From positions 36,942 through 100,941 of the forward strand of contig JAUIBA010000013.1 in NCBI GenBank assembly GCA_030427635.1: a DNA stretch of 64,000 nt. Reading direction: 5' to 3'. Position numbers and translations under genes: made by a program. Positions 27,003-36,152 of this stretch are shown here, in pieces. Position 1 is the first letter of the stretch; every line of letters starts with the position of its first letter. This DNA is from Bacteroidia bacterium. GTDB lineage: Bacteria; Bacteroidota; Bacteroidia; Chitinophagales; Chitinophagaceae. The notes below the pieces were generated by a model. It saw only the letters and a program-made list of their open reading frames with translations, did no database searches and was not told where the DNA came from.

Positions 27003-28778
27003 ATGTTCGACAGGAAGTTTCTATTGATAACAGGTATTGCTATGTGCTTGGCGGCCTCTCTTCCCGCACAGGAAAAGAAGGCGAAAAAAGGAGATGAAAA
27101 AGGAGATAGCAAAACCGAAAATGCATCCGGCCAGGCTGCTAAACCCGCAGGCCTTCAATGGGCCAACCGTGACATGACCTACCATGGCAAGGGTTATGAT
27201 ATCATGGACTCAGCATACTACCCTAAATTCCGCAGCAAGCAGTATCACCAGTACATGGAGCATCAGGAGGCATTCCCTCCCAAACCACGCAACATGTGGG
27301 AAGTAGGTGTAGGTGGTGGCACCTTCAATGTTATAGGCAATATTCCCAGCGTTATGCTGTGGAGCAAAGGAGGTGGCGGTCTCAGTGTCAATGTCCGTAA
27401 GTCTATAGGATATATCTTCTCACTGCGCATGCAGTACATATATGGCGTAGCTAAAAACATGGACTATCAGAAAACCTATGGTTATGATGGTCCATACACA
27501 AGGTTTGGCTATGTACCCGCACAGCTGGCTACCGGCGCTATCTCTGCCAACCCCATATACAGATCCACCCGCATGGAGTCTTCCATGCTCAATCTGGATA
27601 TGATGTTCAATGCAGGTAACATCAGCTTCCATCGCGACCGTAACAAGCTCGCATTCTTCGGTTATCTGGGTCTTGGCGGTCTGGCTTATAAAACATGGGC
27701 CAACTCACTGAACGACAAGTTCGAGAAATACGACTTTAATACCATTGTCAAAAAGCCCGACGAAAAGCCTAAAAATGTGCGCAAGGAACTCCGTAGCGGA
27801 ATGGATAAGTCGTACGAGACTCCGGCACAGAACACAGGCAATACGAAGGTCCTGGACAAGAAAACACTTTCATTTGCTCCCAGCATTGGCTTCGGCGCTC
27901 AATACAAGTTCAACAAGCAGTTTAATATCCAGTTGGAGGAACGTTTCGTTTTCCCACGCGACCCCTGGCTCGATGGCACCCGCTTCGGTCCCATGCTGGG
28001 TACACAGGTCAGCTCCGGCCGCACTAACGATGCTGTAAACTACTTCTCTGTAAGTATCAATTACAATATCAAGTACAAGAAGAGCGTAGAGCCACTCTAC
28101 TGGATGAATCCGCTGGACCATGGCTACAACGAGCTCTCTTATCCGCGTCACATGATACTCCCCAATCCCGTTCTGCCTGATAAGGATGAGGATGGTGTTA
28201 CCGACCAGTTCGATAAATGTCCTAAAACACCAGCTGGCATAAAAGTAGATGCTAATGGTTGTCCGCTGGATACAGACCATGATGGTGTGCCAGACTATCT
28301 GGATAAGCAGCTTATTACGCCTACAGAGTGCCAGCCGGTAGATGCCGATGGTGTGGGTAACTGCCCTTGTCCTGACGGCTGCCGCGATATTGTTGGTAAC
28401 GGTAATGACAAAACCGATAAACGCAACCCTTGCGGTACTATCGGTGCATGTACACTGCTATTCCCTGAGAGTTCTAAAAAAATAAATAAAGGTATGGATC
28501 TGCAGCTGGCTACTATGGCCGGTCAGATGCAGGCCAACCCACTCTGTAAAGTAGTAATCACTGGTGGCGGCAGCGGTAGTAAAGCTAAAGAACAGCGCTC
28601 ATGGGAGCATGTTAATGCTATCATTGAGCATATGGGCGATAAGTATAGCATCCCCCGCGACCGCTTCATCTTCAAGTATGGCGACTCTGACAATGAAAAC
28701 ATGGTACAGTGCCGCCCTGCCGATGTAGATGAGCCTGGCGATGCCAATGTTCCACCACCACATCCCGATATTAAATAG
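27003..28778 (+). CDS. OmpA-like outer-membrane protein with thrombospondin type 3 repeats
   Basis: From the ATG at 27003 the 591-residue protein has a signal peptide (ending AASLPAQ) and a charged linker. A barrel-like region of about 300 residues follows, then two calcium-type repeats (DKDEDGVTDQFDKCPKTPAG, DTDHDGVPDYLDKQ) and a C-terminal OmpA-like domain. In that last domain the usual peptidoglycan-binding motif GHTDxxG reads GGGSGSKAKEQ, so binding of diaminopimelate may be altered or lost, although an Arg in QRSWEHVNAI remains. A Cys/Pro-rich segment (CQPVDADGVGNCPCPDGC) lies between. It resembles the OmpA/GldN-linked envelope proteins of the phylum. Confidence 0.78.
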   Translation: MFDRKFLLITGIAMCLAASLPAQEKKAKKGDEKGDSKTENASGQAAKPAGLQWANRDMTYHGKGYDIMDSAYYPKFRSKQYHQYMEHQEAFPPKPRNMWEVGVGGGTFNVIGNIPSVMLWSKGGGGLSVNVRKSIGYIFSLRMQYIYGVAKNMDYQKTYGYDGPYTRFGYVPAQLATGAISANPIYRSTRMESSMLNLDMMFNAGNISFHRDRNKLAFFGYLGLGGLAYKTWANSLNDKFEKYDFNTIVKKPDEKPKNVRKELRSGMDKSYETPAQNTGNTKVLDKKTLSFAPSIGFGAQYKFNKQFNIQLEERFVFPRDPWLDGTRFGPMLGTQVSSGRTNDAVNYFSVSINYNIKYKKSVEPLYWMNPLDHGYNELSYPRHMILPNPVLPDKDEDGVTDQFDKCPKTPAGIKVDANGCPLDTDHDGVPDYLDKQLITPTECQPVDADGVGNCPCPDGCRDIVGNGNDKTDKRNPCGTIGACTLLFPESSKKINKGMDLQLATMAGQMQANPLCKVVITGGGSGSKAKEQRSWEHVNAIIEHMGDKYSIPRDRFIFKYGDSDNENMVQCRPADVDEPGDANVPPPHPDIK

Positions 28779-28805
28779 GCATACACAGCCTTTTCATAAT
28801 TAACC

Positions 28806-28839
28806 AAAAGCGGGTGCAGCACATGCTGCACCCGCTTTT
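28806..28839. terminator. Terminator hairpin, convergent
   Basis: A perfect 16-base stem (AAAAGCGGGTGCAGCA and complement) with a CA loop has A and T tracts at its ends, so it can terminate the OmpA-like gene and read-through from rplQ. Confidence 0.88.
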
Positions 28840-28856
28840 CATTTATACTATAGTCA

Positions 28857-28884
28857 ATCTACCATCTACCATAGACCATCTACC
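28857..28884. repeat. Tandem heptamer repeat, four copies
   Basis: Four consecutive 7-base units, ATCTACC ATCTACC ATAGACC ATCTACC, the third with two changes. The tract lies in the convergent gap between the OmpA-like gene and rplQ, downstream of the terminator. Confidence 0.7.
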
Positions 28885-28940
28885 AACAAAAAAGGCCACA
28901 CTTTCATGCGGCCCTTTGTAAGAGTATTATCTGTTAAGAA

Positions 28941-29477
28941 TTATGCGTTCTCTTCAGTTGCTGTTTCTGTAGCATCTGTTGCAGGTGCTTCTGTTGCTTC
29001 AGTTACAGTGTTTTCTACTGCAGTTTCAGTAGCAGCTTCAGCTTTCTTTGCACCACCGCTACGACGGCTACGGCGTGTTTTCTTAGCGCCTGCAGCATCG
29101 TTGTCTTTACCGTAGATAGTGTTGAAGTCTACCAGCTCTATCATAGCCATATCAGCAGCGTCACCCATACGGCGTGGCAGCTTTATGATACGTGTATAAC
29201 CACCCGGGCGGTTAGCAACTTTGTCGCCTATTACGCCAAACAGTTCCTTGATAGCTTCTTTGTTCTGCAGATAGCTGAACACAATACGACGGTTGTGCAT
29301 ATTGTCTTCCTTACTGCGGGTTATCAGTGGCTCAGCATATACACGCAGCGACTTAGCTTTGGTAAGTGTGGTAGTAATACGCTTGTGCTCTATGAGCTGG
29401 CAGGTAAGGTTAGACATGAGGGCAGCGCGGTGAGAAGCGGTGCGGCCTAAATTTTTGATTTTGTCTCCGTGACGCAT
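28941..29477 (-). CDS. rplQ: 50S ribosomal protein L17 with low-complexity tail
   Basis: This 178-residue protein begins [24 protein letters not shown], the L17 hallmark. The core ends near residue 120. A basic linker ([16 protein letters not shown]) and about 40 residues of A, T and E follow, a C-terminal extension frequent in Bacteroidota but of unknown purpose. It is the last gene of the alpha-type block. Confidence 0.97.
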   Translation of the reverse strand: MRHGDKIKNLGRTASHRAALMSNLTCQLIEHKRITTTLTKAKSLRVYAEPLITRSKEDNMHNRRIVFSYLQNKEAIKELFGVIGDKVANRPGGYTRIIKLPRRMGDAADMAMIELVDFNTIYGKDNDAAGAKKTRRSRRSGGAKKAEAATETAVENTVTEATEAPATDATETATEENA

Positions 29478-29613
29478 GACGTTGTTGTTTTAATTCCCCC
29501 ATACCGTGTCAGGAATTATGAGGTACTTACTTGAATAATTGTTAATGAAAATATGTAAAGAAAAAGGAAAAAGTAAGGCGCTATTGCGTTTACTTTTTCC
29601 TTCCCTGTTATAA

Positions 29614-30612
29614 TTAGTCTTCGCTCCTGCGGAACTTGTTGATGTCCATACCGAAATGCAGACCACGCTCGTGTAGTACCTGCTCTATTTCAGACAGTGA
29701 CTTCTGACCAAAGTTGCGGAACTTCATCAGTTCTTCCTGTGTGTACTGTACCAGCTCGCTCAGAGAGTTAATCTTGGCAGCTTTCAGACAGTTGAATGCA
29801 CGTACAGAAAGTTCCAGATCTTCCAGTGGCGTATTCAGCACTTTACGTACCAGCAGCGTTTCCTCGTCTACTATTGCTTCCTTCTCTTCGCGGCGTGTAT
29901 CCAGTGATATATTCTCGTCAGTGATAATCATCAGATGCTGAATCAGGATGCGCGATGCTTCCTTAACAGCCTCCTCAGGATGAATAGTACCGTCGGTAAT
30001 AACCTCCATCACCAGCTTTTCAAAGTCGGTGCGCTGCTCTACACGGGTATTTTCTATTGTATACTTTACATTCTTGATAGGAGTGTAGATAGAGTCAATA
30101 GCTATCAGACCTATTGGAGCGTCTTCAGGACGGTTCTCCTCAGCAGGTACATAACCACGGCCCTTGCCTACATGAAGCTCTATCTGGAATGAAGTACCTG
30201 GCTGCAGGTTGCATATTACCAGCTCCGGGTTCATCACCTGGAAGTTGGGCAGTACCTCGCCTATCATTGCAGCTGTAAGTGCCTCCACGCCTTTCACGTT
30301 CAGGTCTACTTTCTGGCTGGCAAAGTCACCAGGCTCACCTACGGCCTTAAGACGAACCTGCTTCAGGTTAAGGATTATTTCAGTAACATCCTGCAGTACA
30401 CCCTTTATTGTGGCAAACTCATGGTCAGCGCCGGGTATTCTGATGGCAGTGATAGCGAAACCTTCCAGTGAAGACAACAGCACGCGGCGCAGCGCATTGC
30501 CGATGGTTACACCGTATCCTGGTTCCAGCGGACGAAATTCGAACTGAGCTTCAAAGTCAGTTGTTTTCTGAAGTGCTATCTTATCCGGTTTTTGAAAATT
30601 CAATATGGCCAT
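29614..30612 (-). CDS. rpoA: DNA-directed RNA polymerase alpha subunit
   Basis: This 332-residue subunit assembles RNA polymerase and contacts activators. The N-terminal domain has the RPLEPGYGVTIGNALRRVLLSS motif for alpha dimerisation. The C-terminal domain has the SVRAFNCLKAAKINSLSELV helix-hairpin region. It lies between rpsD and rplQ, the usual order. Confidence 0.98.
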   Translation of the reverse strand: MAILNFQKPDKIALQKTTDFEAQFEFRPLEPGYGVTIGNALRRVLLSSLEGFAITAIRIPGADHEFATIKGVLQDVTEIILNLKQVRLKAVGEPGDFASQKVDLNVKGVEALTAAMIGEVLPNFQVMNPELVICNLQPGTSFQIELHVGKGRGYVPAEENRPEDAPIGLIAIDSIYTPIKNVKYTIENTRVEQRTDFEKLVMEVITDGTIHPEEAVKEASRILIQHLMIITDENISLDTRREEKEAIVDEETLLVRKVLNTPLEDLELSVRAFNCLKAAKINSLSELVQYTQEELMKFRNFGQKSLSEIEQVLHERGLHFGMDINKFRRSED

Positions 30613-30705
30613 ATTGATATTTATTTAGTATTTGTTTGTTACAAAAATGGATTTGAGATAAATAAGCAAAGCAGAGTAAATATACTCTGCTGCTTTCATA
30701 TCTCA

Positions 30706-31311
30706 TTACTTAGAGTAAAGCTCTACTATCAGCTGCTCCTTAATATTCTCAGGAACTGCCTCACGCTCCGGATGAGCGATGTAGGTACCTACCATATCTT
30801 TCTCGTTGAAGTCCAGCCATGTTATGCGGGTATTCTTCGGACGTACCAGACTGGTAACAGTAACGTTTGCTTTGCTCTTTGGCTTCAGCTCTATTACATC
30901 ACCTGGTTTCATTGAGTACGATGGTATGTTCACCACGTGACCATTAACCATTATGTGCTTGTGAGATACCAGCTGGCGTGCAGCAGGGCGTGTAGGTGCA
31001 ATACCCATACGGTATACTGCATTGTCAAGACGTGCTTCCAGCAGCTTGATAAGGTTTTCACCAGTAGCTCCTTTCAGTCGTGCAGCCTCTACATATGTAT
31101 TCGCAAACTGCTTTTCCAGCAGGCCATATGTATATTTGGCTTTCTGTTTCTCCTTCAGCTGTATAGCATACTCGCTCGCAGTTTTACGCTTACGGGTAGG
31201 GCCATGCTGGCCGGGAGGGTTGCTGTTCTTTGCCAGGCTCTTGCCTGATCCCAGTATCGGCTCTCCGAATATACGGCAGATCCTGTTTTTGGGTCCTGTG
31301 TAACGTGCCAT
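30706..31311 (-). CDS. rpsD: 30S ribosomal protein S4
   Basis: This 201-residue small-subunit assembly protein begins MARYTGPKNRICRIFGEP and has the S4 RNA-binding domain (RLDNAVYRMGIAPTRPAARQLVSHKHIMVNG). In other bacteria S4 represses its own operon; I see no recognisable target site here. It lies 93 bases before rpoA. Confidence 0.98.
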   Translation of the reverse strand: MARYTGPKNRICRIFGEPILGSGKSLAKNSNPPGQHGPTRKRKTASEYAIQLKEKQKAKYTYGLLEKQFANTYVEAARLKGATGENLIKLLEARLDNAVYRMGIAPTRPAARQLVSHKHIMVNGHVVNIPSYSMKPGDVIELKPKSKANVTVTSLVRPKNTRITWLDFNEKDMVGTYIAHPEREAVPENIKEQLIVELYSK

Positions 31312-31449
31312 TTCGATCTTTGAATTTTAAACTGTTCCGTCTCATTAAAGATCGTGAACCGGATCCGGAGCAGTTTGTTTATAAAAATATTTAATACTGT
31401 ACTTCTTTGTTGCATACCACCCTCTCCACAGGAAAGAGCAGTAATATGG

Positions 31450-31851
31450 TTACACCCTACGTTTTTTCGGAGGACGGCAACCGTTGTGTGGCATAGGCGT
31501 TACGTCCTTGATAGAAGTAACCTCTATTCCTGAATTATTGATAGAGCGGATAGCGCCCTCACGGCCCGAACCTGGTCCTTTTACATAAACGTCAGCACGC
31601 TTCATACCAGCATCTATTGCCACTTTTGCACAATCCTGTGCAGCCATCTGTGCAGCATATGGAGTGTTCTTTTTAGAACCACGGAAGCCCATCTTACCTG
31701 CAGATGACCAGGATATTACCTGACCGCTCTTGTTGGTAATGCTGATGATGATGTTGTTAAACGTGGCGCTGATGTGTACGTCGCCGTGCGTGTCCACCTT
31801 TACTACGCGCTTTTTCGCAGCTGTTTTGGCGGATGACTGTGATTTTGCCAT
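31450..31851 (-). CDS. rpsK: 30S ribosomal protein S11
   Basis: This 133-residue platform protein has the family segments [21 protein letters not shown] and [20 protein letters not shown], and ends in [17 protein letters not shown]. It is full length and sits between rpsM and rpsD. Confidence 0.98.
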   Translation of the reverse strand: MAKSQSSAKTAAKKRVVKVDTHGDVHISATFNNIIISITNKSGQVISWSSAGKMGFRGSKKNTPYAAQMAAQDCAKVAIDAGMKRADVYVKGPGSGREGAIRSINNSGIEVTSIKDVTPMPHNGCRPPKKRRV

Positions 31852-32002
31852 TTTGCTTTTTTAAAAGGTAATCGATTATTTATTTTAACAAGCGACAGCA
31901 GATATCCGGCGGCGCCATAGCTCCAACCGTAATGTCTGCTGCTTACTTGCGTTCTTTGTCCCTCCCCATAGCACCTCCATGGATCCGGCAACAGGAGAAC
32001 TA

Positions 32003-32383
32003 CTATTTCTTTGGTGCTTTCTTTTTACCTGCCACAGTTTTGCGTTTGCCTTTACGGGTACGGCTGTTGGTACGGGTACGCTGTCCACGAAGGGGAAGTC
32101 CCTTACGGTGACGAAGACCGCGATAACAAACAATATCCATCAGGCGCTTGATGTTCATCTGCACTTCTGAGCGCAGCTGACCTTCCACCTTGAACTCAGC
32201 ATTGATGATGTTACGGATAGCAGTCTGCTCATCATCGTTCCACTCAAATGCCTTCTTATCATAGCTAATTCCGGCTTTATCCAGAATGTAGCGGGCGGTA
32301 TTGCTACCAATACCATAGATATAGGTGAGCGCAATCTCACCACGTTTGTTCTTCGGAAGGTCGATACCAGCTATACGAGCCAT
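32003..32383 (-). CDS. rpsM: 30S ribosomal protein S13
   Basis: This 126-residue head protein starts [21 protein letters not shown] at the ATG at 32381-32383; a non-ATG start eight codons upstream was rejected. It contains the helix-two-turn-helix region and the [24 protein letters not shown] tail motif. It contacts S19 and the tRNAs. Confidence 0.98.
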   Translation of the reverse strand: MARIAGIDLPKNKRGEIALTYIYGIGSNTARYILDKAGISYDKKAFEWNDDEQTAIRNIINAEFKVEGQLRSEVQMNIKRLMDIVCYRGLRHRKGLPLRGQRTRTNSRTRKGKRKTVAGKKKAPKK

Positions 32384-32478
32384 TGATTTCTTGTTTTTTA
32401 CCCTCACCCATATTTGAAGGTGAGCATTTATTTTATTTTAAAAATTTGTATCAGTTTGTTGCTGCTACTAGTGGGCCA

Positions 32479-32595
32479 TTATCCCTGACGCTGCTTAAAG
32501 CGGGGATTCTTCTTGTTGATGATATACAACTTACCGTTACGACGAACGATTTTGCAATCAGCGCTACGTTTCTTAATAGATGCTCTTACTTTCAT
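32479..32595 (-). CDS. rpmJ: 50S ribosomal protein L36
   Basis: This short gene, found by reading the gap between rpsM and infA, encodes 38 residues beginning [19 protein letters not shown] and ending [10 protein letters not shown]. The zinc-type L36 has a C-C-C-H set; this copy keeps only one Cys (in ADCKIV), so it is the zinc-free (C-minus) form. It lies in the normal place between infA and rpsM. Confidence 0.95.
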   Translation of the reverse strand: MKVRASIKKRSADCKIVRRNGKLYIINKKNPRFKQRQG

Positions 32596-32656
32596 GATCT
32601 ATATTTATAAAAATCTTTTCTTTCGGTTGTTGTTTTAATGACCCTGACAAAGAGCA

Positions 32657-32875
32657 TTATTTATAACGATAAATAATGCGGCCCCGGCTGAGGTCATACG
32701 GGCTCATTTCTACGCCCACCTTATCACCTGGCAGTATGCGTATGTAGTGCATCCGCATCTTGCCGGAAATAGTGGCCAGTATCTCATGTCCGTTCTCAAG
32801 TCTTACCCGGAACATCGCATTGGATAACGCCTCTACAATAGTTCCGTCCTGTTTGATAAGAGATTGCTTAGCCAT
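32657..32875 (-). CDS. infA: Translation initiation factor IF-1
   Basis: This 72-residue OB-fold factor binds the ribosomal A site. It begins [32 protein letters not shown] and ends [18 protein letters not shown], matching the family along its length. It is the first gene of the alpha-type block and is preceded by a promoter. Confidence 0.97.
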   Translation of the reverse strand: MAKQSLIKQDGTIVEALSNAMFRVRLENGHEILATISGKMRMHYIRILPGDKVGVEMSPYDLSRGRIIYRYK

Positions 32876-32891
32876 ATTTTTTTAAGGACTG

Positions 32892-32899
32892 CAAAGGTA
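32892..32899 (-). promoter_or_regulatory. -7 box of the infA-rplQ block
   Basis: On the minus strand TACCTTTG sits 16 bases before the infA ATG, within TACCTTTGCAGTCC, a 14-base string also found before rpsJ. The -33 region is not a clear TTG. Confidence 0.6.
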
Positions 32900-33116
32900 G
32901 TAAAAACTTTTTTATTTAACCGAAATTTTTTTTACCTTTTTCCAGGACTTTACACTTTTACTTCGTATAGGGTGCTCCCGGTAGTATTATAATACAGGTA
33001 CGGGTTGCAAATGTACATCAATTCCCAGCCTCAGCATTGTTCTTTACACCAGCATAAAAGGTAGTTTCATGCAGCGCCGTTTTCGTCGTACCTTTGTACC
33101 CGCAAACCTACTACCT

Positions 33117-33197
33117 ATGACCGCAAATACTTCATACAATACAAGTGCTACCCCTCCTCCATACCCCGGCTATCATTATAAAATAATTAAGAGGTAA
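33117..33197 (+). CDS. Possible very small protein (26 residues)
   Basis: An ATG 20 bases downstream of a good TACCTTTG -7 box opens a 26-codon frame reading MTANTSYNTSATPPPYPGYH then YKIIKR. It has no signal peptide or membrane segment, and no strong ribosome-binding sequence. It might be a leader peptide or noise; the only support is the promoter-like box placed correctly before it. Confidence 0.25.
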   Translation: MTANTSYNTSATPPPYPGYHYKIIKR

Positions 33198-33501
33198 CCC
33201 TTTGGGGGAAAGAGAATACTTATATTATAAATTATCCGCGAGCAATTTTTGTAACCTTTTTGGGAAGTTTCGGCCTGCGAATGAATTCGTAAAATGCTGA
33301 TTTACAATATATTAAAGAATATTTCACGCGTTTAAAAAATAAACTGCTCACTGCGCAGTTTTATCACACAGCCCCCTGAAAGCTGCTATATACTTCAGAC
33401 ATAAAAAAATACCCATAATATCGGGCACTCTCTCACGCTTCATAAAATCTGATACTTAATTTTGCACCTCCAGCCTGGAGTTAGGGCTTTGTTACTTTGC
33501 T

Positions 33502-34062
33502 ATGCACGAGTTAGAACCATTTTACAACTGGCGGCACCTATATACTGCCGAGGATGACGAACTTTCCCCCTTCTATGGCACCGAGCATAGCGAGTTCGAA
33601 TACTCTAATACCGTATATAATTATTATATACACCCCCAATGGGACGAATTCGGCTCGCGCACACTATACATGAAGGTCCTTTATACCGACTATGAGTTGA
33701 ATTTTAGCATCATAGAGCTCATCGGTGAATGGAACGATGCAGTAGAAAATGATATAATGCAGCTAAAGCGGTCCGTTATTGATCCCATGATGGCACAGAA
33801 TATCACCAAATTTGTACTGATAACAGAAAATGTACTCAACTTTCACTCCAGCGATACCGAATATTACGAAGAGTGGAACGAAGATATTAACGAGGCCGGA
33901 GGCTGGATAGTACTGGTAAATACACCGGCTCATACCCGGCAGGAGATGATACAGGGTAAACTGGGCCGTTATATGCAGATGGTAGATAATCCTAACTGGC
34001 GCACTCATCAGCCTGCCGACTTCTTTCAGGCTATAGATAACGCCATGTTACGACTCTGGTAG
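33502..34062 (+). CDS. Conserved-looking hypothetical protein, acidic and aromatic-rich
   Basis: This 186-residue soluble protein is rich in Tyr, Trp, Glu and Asp (YNWRHLYTAEDDELSPFYG at the start). It reads as an alpha/beta domain: strand-like TLYMKVLYTDYELNFSIIELIG, helix NDIMQLKRSVIDPMMAQ, strand ITKFVLITENVLNF, then GGWIVLVNTPAHTRQEMI. The alternation suggests a Rossmann-like or STAS-like fold, but no catalytic motif is visible. It has no signal peptide. It stands alone before the nucleotide-sugar dehydratase gene. Function unknown. Confidence 0.7.
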   Translation: MHELEPFYNWRHLYTAEDDELSPFYGTEHSEFEYSNTVYNYYIHPQWDEFGSRTLYMKVLYTDYELNFSIIELIGEWNDAVENDIMQLKRSVIDPMMAQNITKFVLITENVLNFHSSDTEYYEEWNEDINEAGGWIVLVNTPAHTRQEMIQGKLGRYMQMVDNPNWRTHQPADFFQAIDNAMLRLW

Positions 34063-34201
34063 CAAACAACCATTTTATCTGAAAAAGATGCTCTTATTAA
34101 TTTTTAGTTCAAAAAATAGCATCTTCATGTATATTTTGTAATATTGTGCTTTGACCCCATATATTTTTCACCGTTCATAAAACCACACTGAAACGAAAAC
34201 A

Positions 34202-36112
34202 ATGTCTTTAAAGATACGTATCCTGCCACGCTGGCTCGTTTTTCTTTTAGACCTTTTTCTGGTGTGCTTCTGCATCTTCCTTTCCAGGATGCTGAAGCTG
34301 AATTTTAATCTCGACCAGGCTACTGTAGGTCTTAAATTAATGATAGGTGTTGCACTGGTTCTAAACAGTGCCCTGTTTTATGTTTTCAAGAGTTATGCAG
34401 GCATAGTTCGCTACACTAATATTGAAGACACTGCCCGCCTGGTGATGGTCAATGCTATTGCCGCATTTTTCTATCTGGTACTGAATATTTTCTATCTGAA
34501 GTCGGGTAACTATTTCACCCTCCAGGTAGTAGCTATTAACTTTTTTATTACCAGCTTTGTTATTATTTCCTACAGGCTGGCTGTTCGCTATGTATTTAAC
34601 TTCTACAAGTCATTATCATACGGTGGCGTGCGGATACAAAAGAAAAAAGTAGTCGTTTACGACACTTCATCCGATGGCCTCCATATCAAAAAAGTAATGA
34701 ACAGCCTGCCCGATGGCGATATGCAGGTAGTAGCATTTCTGGACGATTCCATGAGTGCTGCCGGCAAGCTACTGGAAGGTATTCCTATATATAATACGCA
34801 GGAAAGCAACATTGCCAGACTCGCTGCAGAAGGTGTGGAAATAATCGTACTGGCCAATAAGCATATTGAAACCGGTAAGCTGAACGAACTGGTAGATAAC
34901 TGCCTCACTCATGGCATCAAGGTACAGCAGGTACCCGCCATGAAAGACTGGCTGAATGACAAGCTGGATACACGCCAGCTACAGGATATCAATATAGAAG
35001 ACCTGCTGGAACGTGAAGTAATAAAGATTCACAACGAGGCTATATATACAGCCCTCAAAGGCAAAAAAATACTGGTTACAGGTGCCGCTGGCTCAATAGG
35101 TAGTGAGCTGGTAAGGCAATTGCTCAATTATCGCCCCTCTGTCATCATCCTTTGTGACCAGGCAGAAACCCCAATGCATGAATTTGTACTGGAGCTGCAG
35201 GAAAAGCATAAATCGCCAAACATTATTTCTTACCTGGGTGATATCTGTGACCGCCCACGTATGGAGCACCTCTTTGAGGTCTACAATCCGCACATCGTAT
35301 TCCATGCCGCAGCATACAAGCACGTACCCCTTATGGAAGAAAACCCTTCCATAGCGGTGATGAACAATGTAGCAGGCACTAAAAATCTGGCTGAGCTTGC
35401 CGTACAGAATAATGTACAGAAGTTCGTCATGGTATCTACCGATAAAGCGGTAAACCCTACCAATGTAATGGGTGCATCTAAGCGTATCGCAGAAATATTT
35501 ACCCAGAGCTTTTTCCGCCACCTGGTAGGTGATACAGATGTTGCCGATACTACGGTTACCCGCTTCGTTACTACCCGTTTTGGTAATGTACTCGGCTCTA
35601 ATGGCTCTGTACTGCCCCGCTTTAAAAAGCAGCTGGAAAAGGGCGGCCCCATTACCGTTACTGACCCTGAAATTACCCGCTACTTCATGACCATACCAGA
35701 AGCCTGCCAGCTCGTTATTGAGGCTGGCGTTATGGGACAGGGCGGTGAGATTTTTGTATTCGACATGGGTAAGCCCATCAGAATTGCAGACCTTGCCCGT
35801 AAGGTTATAAAACTCGCTGGTAAAGAACCAGACCGCGACATTAAGATAGAGTACACAGGATTGCGTCCTGGAGAGAAACTGTACGAAGAACTGCTAAGCA
35901 GTGCAGAGAATACACGCCCCACATATCATGAGAAAATCCTCATTGCCGATGTGCGTCAATACGACTTTGTAACTGTAGAGAAGAAAGTAGACAGGCTCAT
36001 CAACAGTGCTGGAAAGCATTACACACTGGAAACCGTACAGCTCATGAAAGATCTGGTACCTGAATTTGTAAGCAATAACGCCGCTTATGAAAAGGTAAAC
36101 AGCCGCAGTTGA
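34202..36112 (+). CDS. Membrane-bound nucleotide-sugar 4,6-dehydratase (CapD/WbpM/PglF type)
   Basis: This 636-residue protein has four N-terminal membrane helices (about residues 10-135), a CoA-binding-like Rossmann region and then the dehydratase domain. That domain has the nucleotide-binding motif GAAGSIGSELVRQL (around 294) and the STDKAVNPTNVMGASKRIAE segment, in which the SDR Tyr is replaced by Met, typical of this subgroup. These enzymes convert UDP-GlcNAc to a 4-keto-6-deoxy sugar for capsule, O-antigen or glycoprotein synthesis. No other polysaccharide genes adjoin it. The last bases lie 40 bases before the next gene. Confidence 0.9.
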   Translation: MSLKIRILPRWLVFLLDLFLVCFCIFLSRMLKLNFNLDQATVGLKLMIGVALVLNSALFYVFKSYAGIVRYTNIEDTARLVMVNAIAAFFYLVLNIFYLKSGNYFTLQVVAINFFITSFVIISYRLAVRYVFNFYKSLSYGGVRIQKKKVVVYDTSSDGLHIKKVMNSLPDGDMQVVAFLDDSMSAAGKLLEGIPIYNTQESNIARLAAEGVEIIVLANKHIETGKLNELVDNCLTHGIKVQQVPAMKDWLNDKLDTRQLQDINIEDLLEREVIKIHNEAIYTALKGKKILVTGAAGSIGSELVRQLLNYRPSVIILCDQAETPMHEFVLELQEKHKSPNIISYLGDICDRPRMEHLFEVYNPHIVFHAAAYKHVPLMEENPSIAVMNNVAGTKNLAELAVQNNVQKFVMVSTDKAVNPTNVMGASKRIAEIFTQSFFRHLVGDTDVADTTVTRFVTTRFGNVLGSNGSVLPRFKKQLEKGGPITVTDPEITRYFMTIPEACQLVIEAGVMGQGGEIFVFDMGKPIRIADLARKVIKLAGKEPDRDIKIEYTGLRPGEKLYEELLSSAENTRPTYHEKILIADVRQYDFVTVEKKVDRLINSAGKHYTLETVQLMKDLVPEFVSNNAAYEKVNSRS

Positions 36113-36152
36113 GTAAATACCGGTATATCATCCTTGCATATAATACATCCAT

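Larger units (their letters stand above)
32876..33501. other. Long intergenic region between infA and the 186-residue hypothetical
   Basis: About 630 bases of low-GC sequence between divergent genes. It holds the infA promoter at the left and a TACCTTTG box (33089-33096, plus strand). A 26-codon open frame follows at 33117-33197. A GTAACC string lies at 33251-33256, and TAATTTTG (33457-33464) may serve the next gene. I see no tRNA or recognisable structured RNA. Confidence 0.5.

Noticed and set aside
33247..33290. GTAACC string with a downstream GCGAA as another ECF promoter
   Set aside because: Only the GTAACC part resembles the element before the sigma gene; the downstream half does not match and no gene starts suitably after it.
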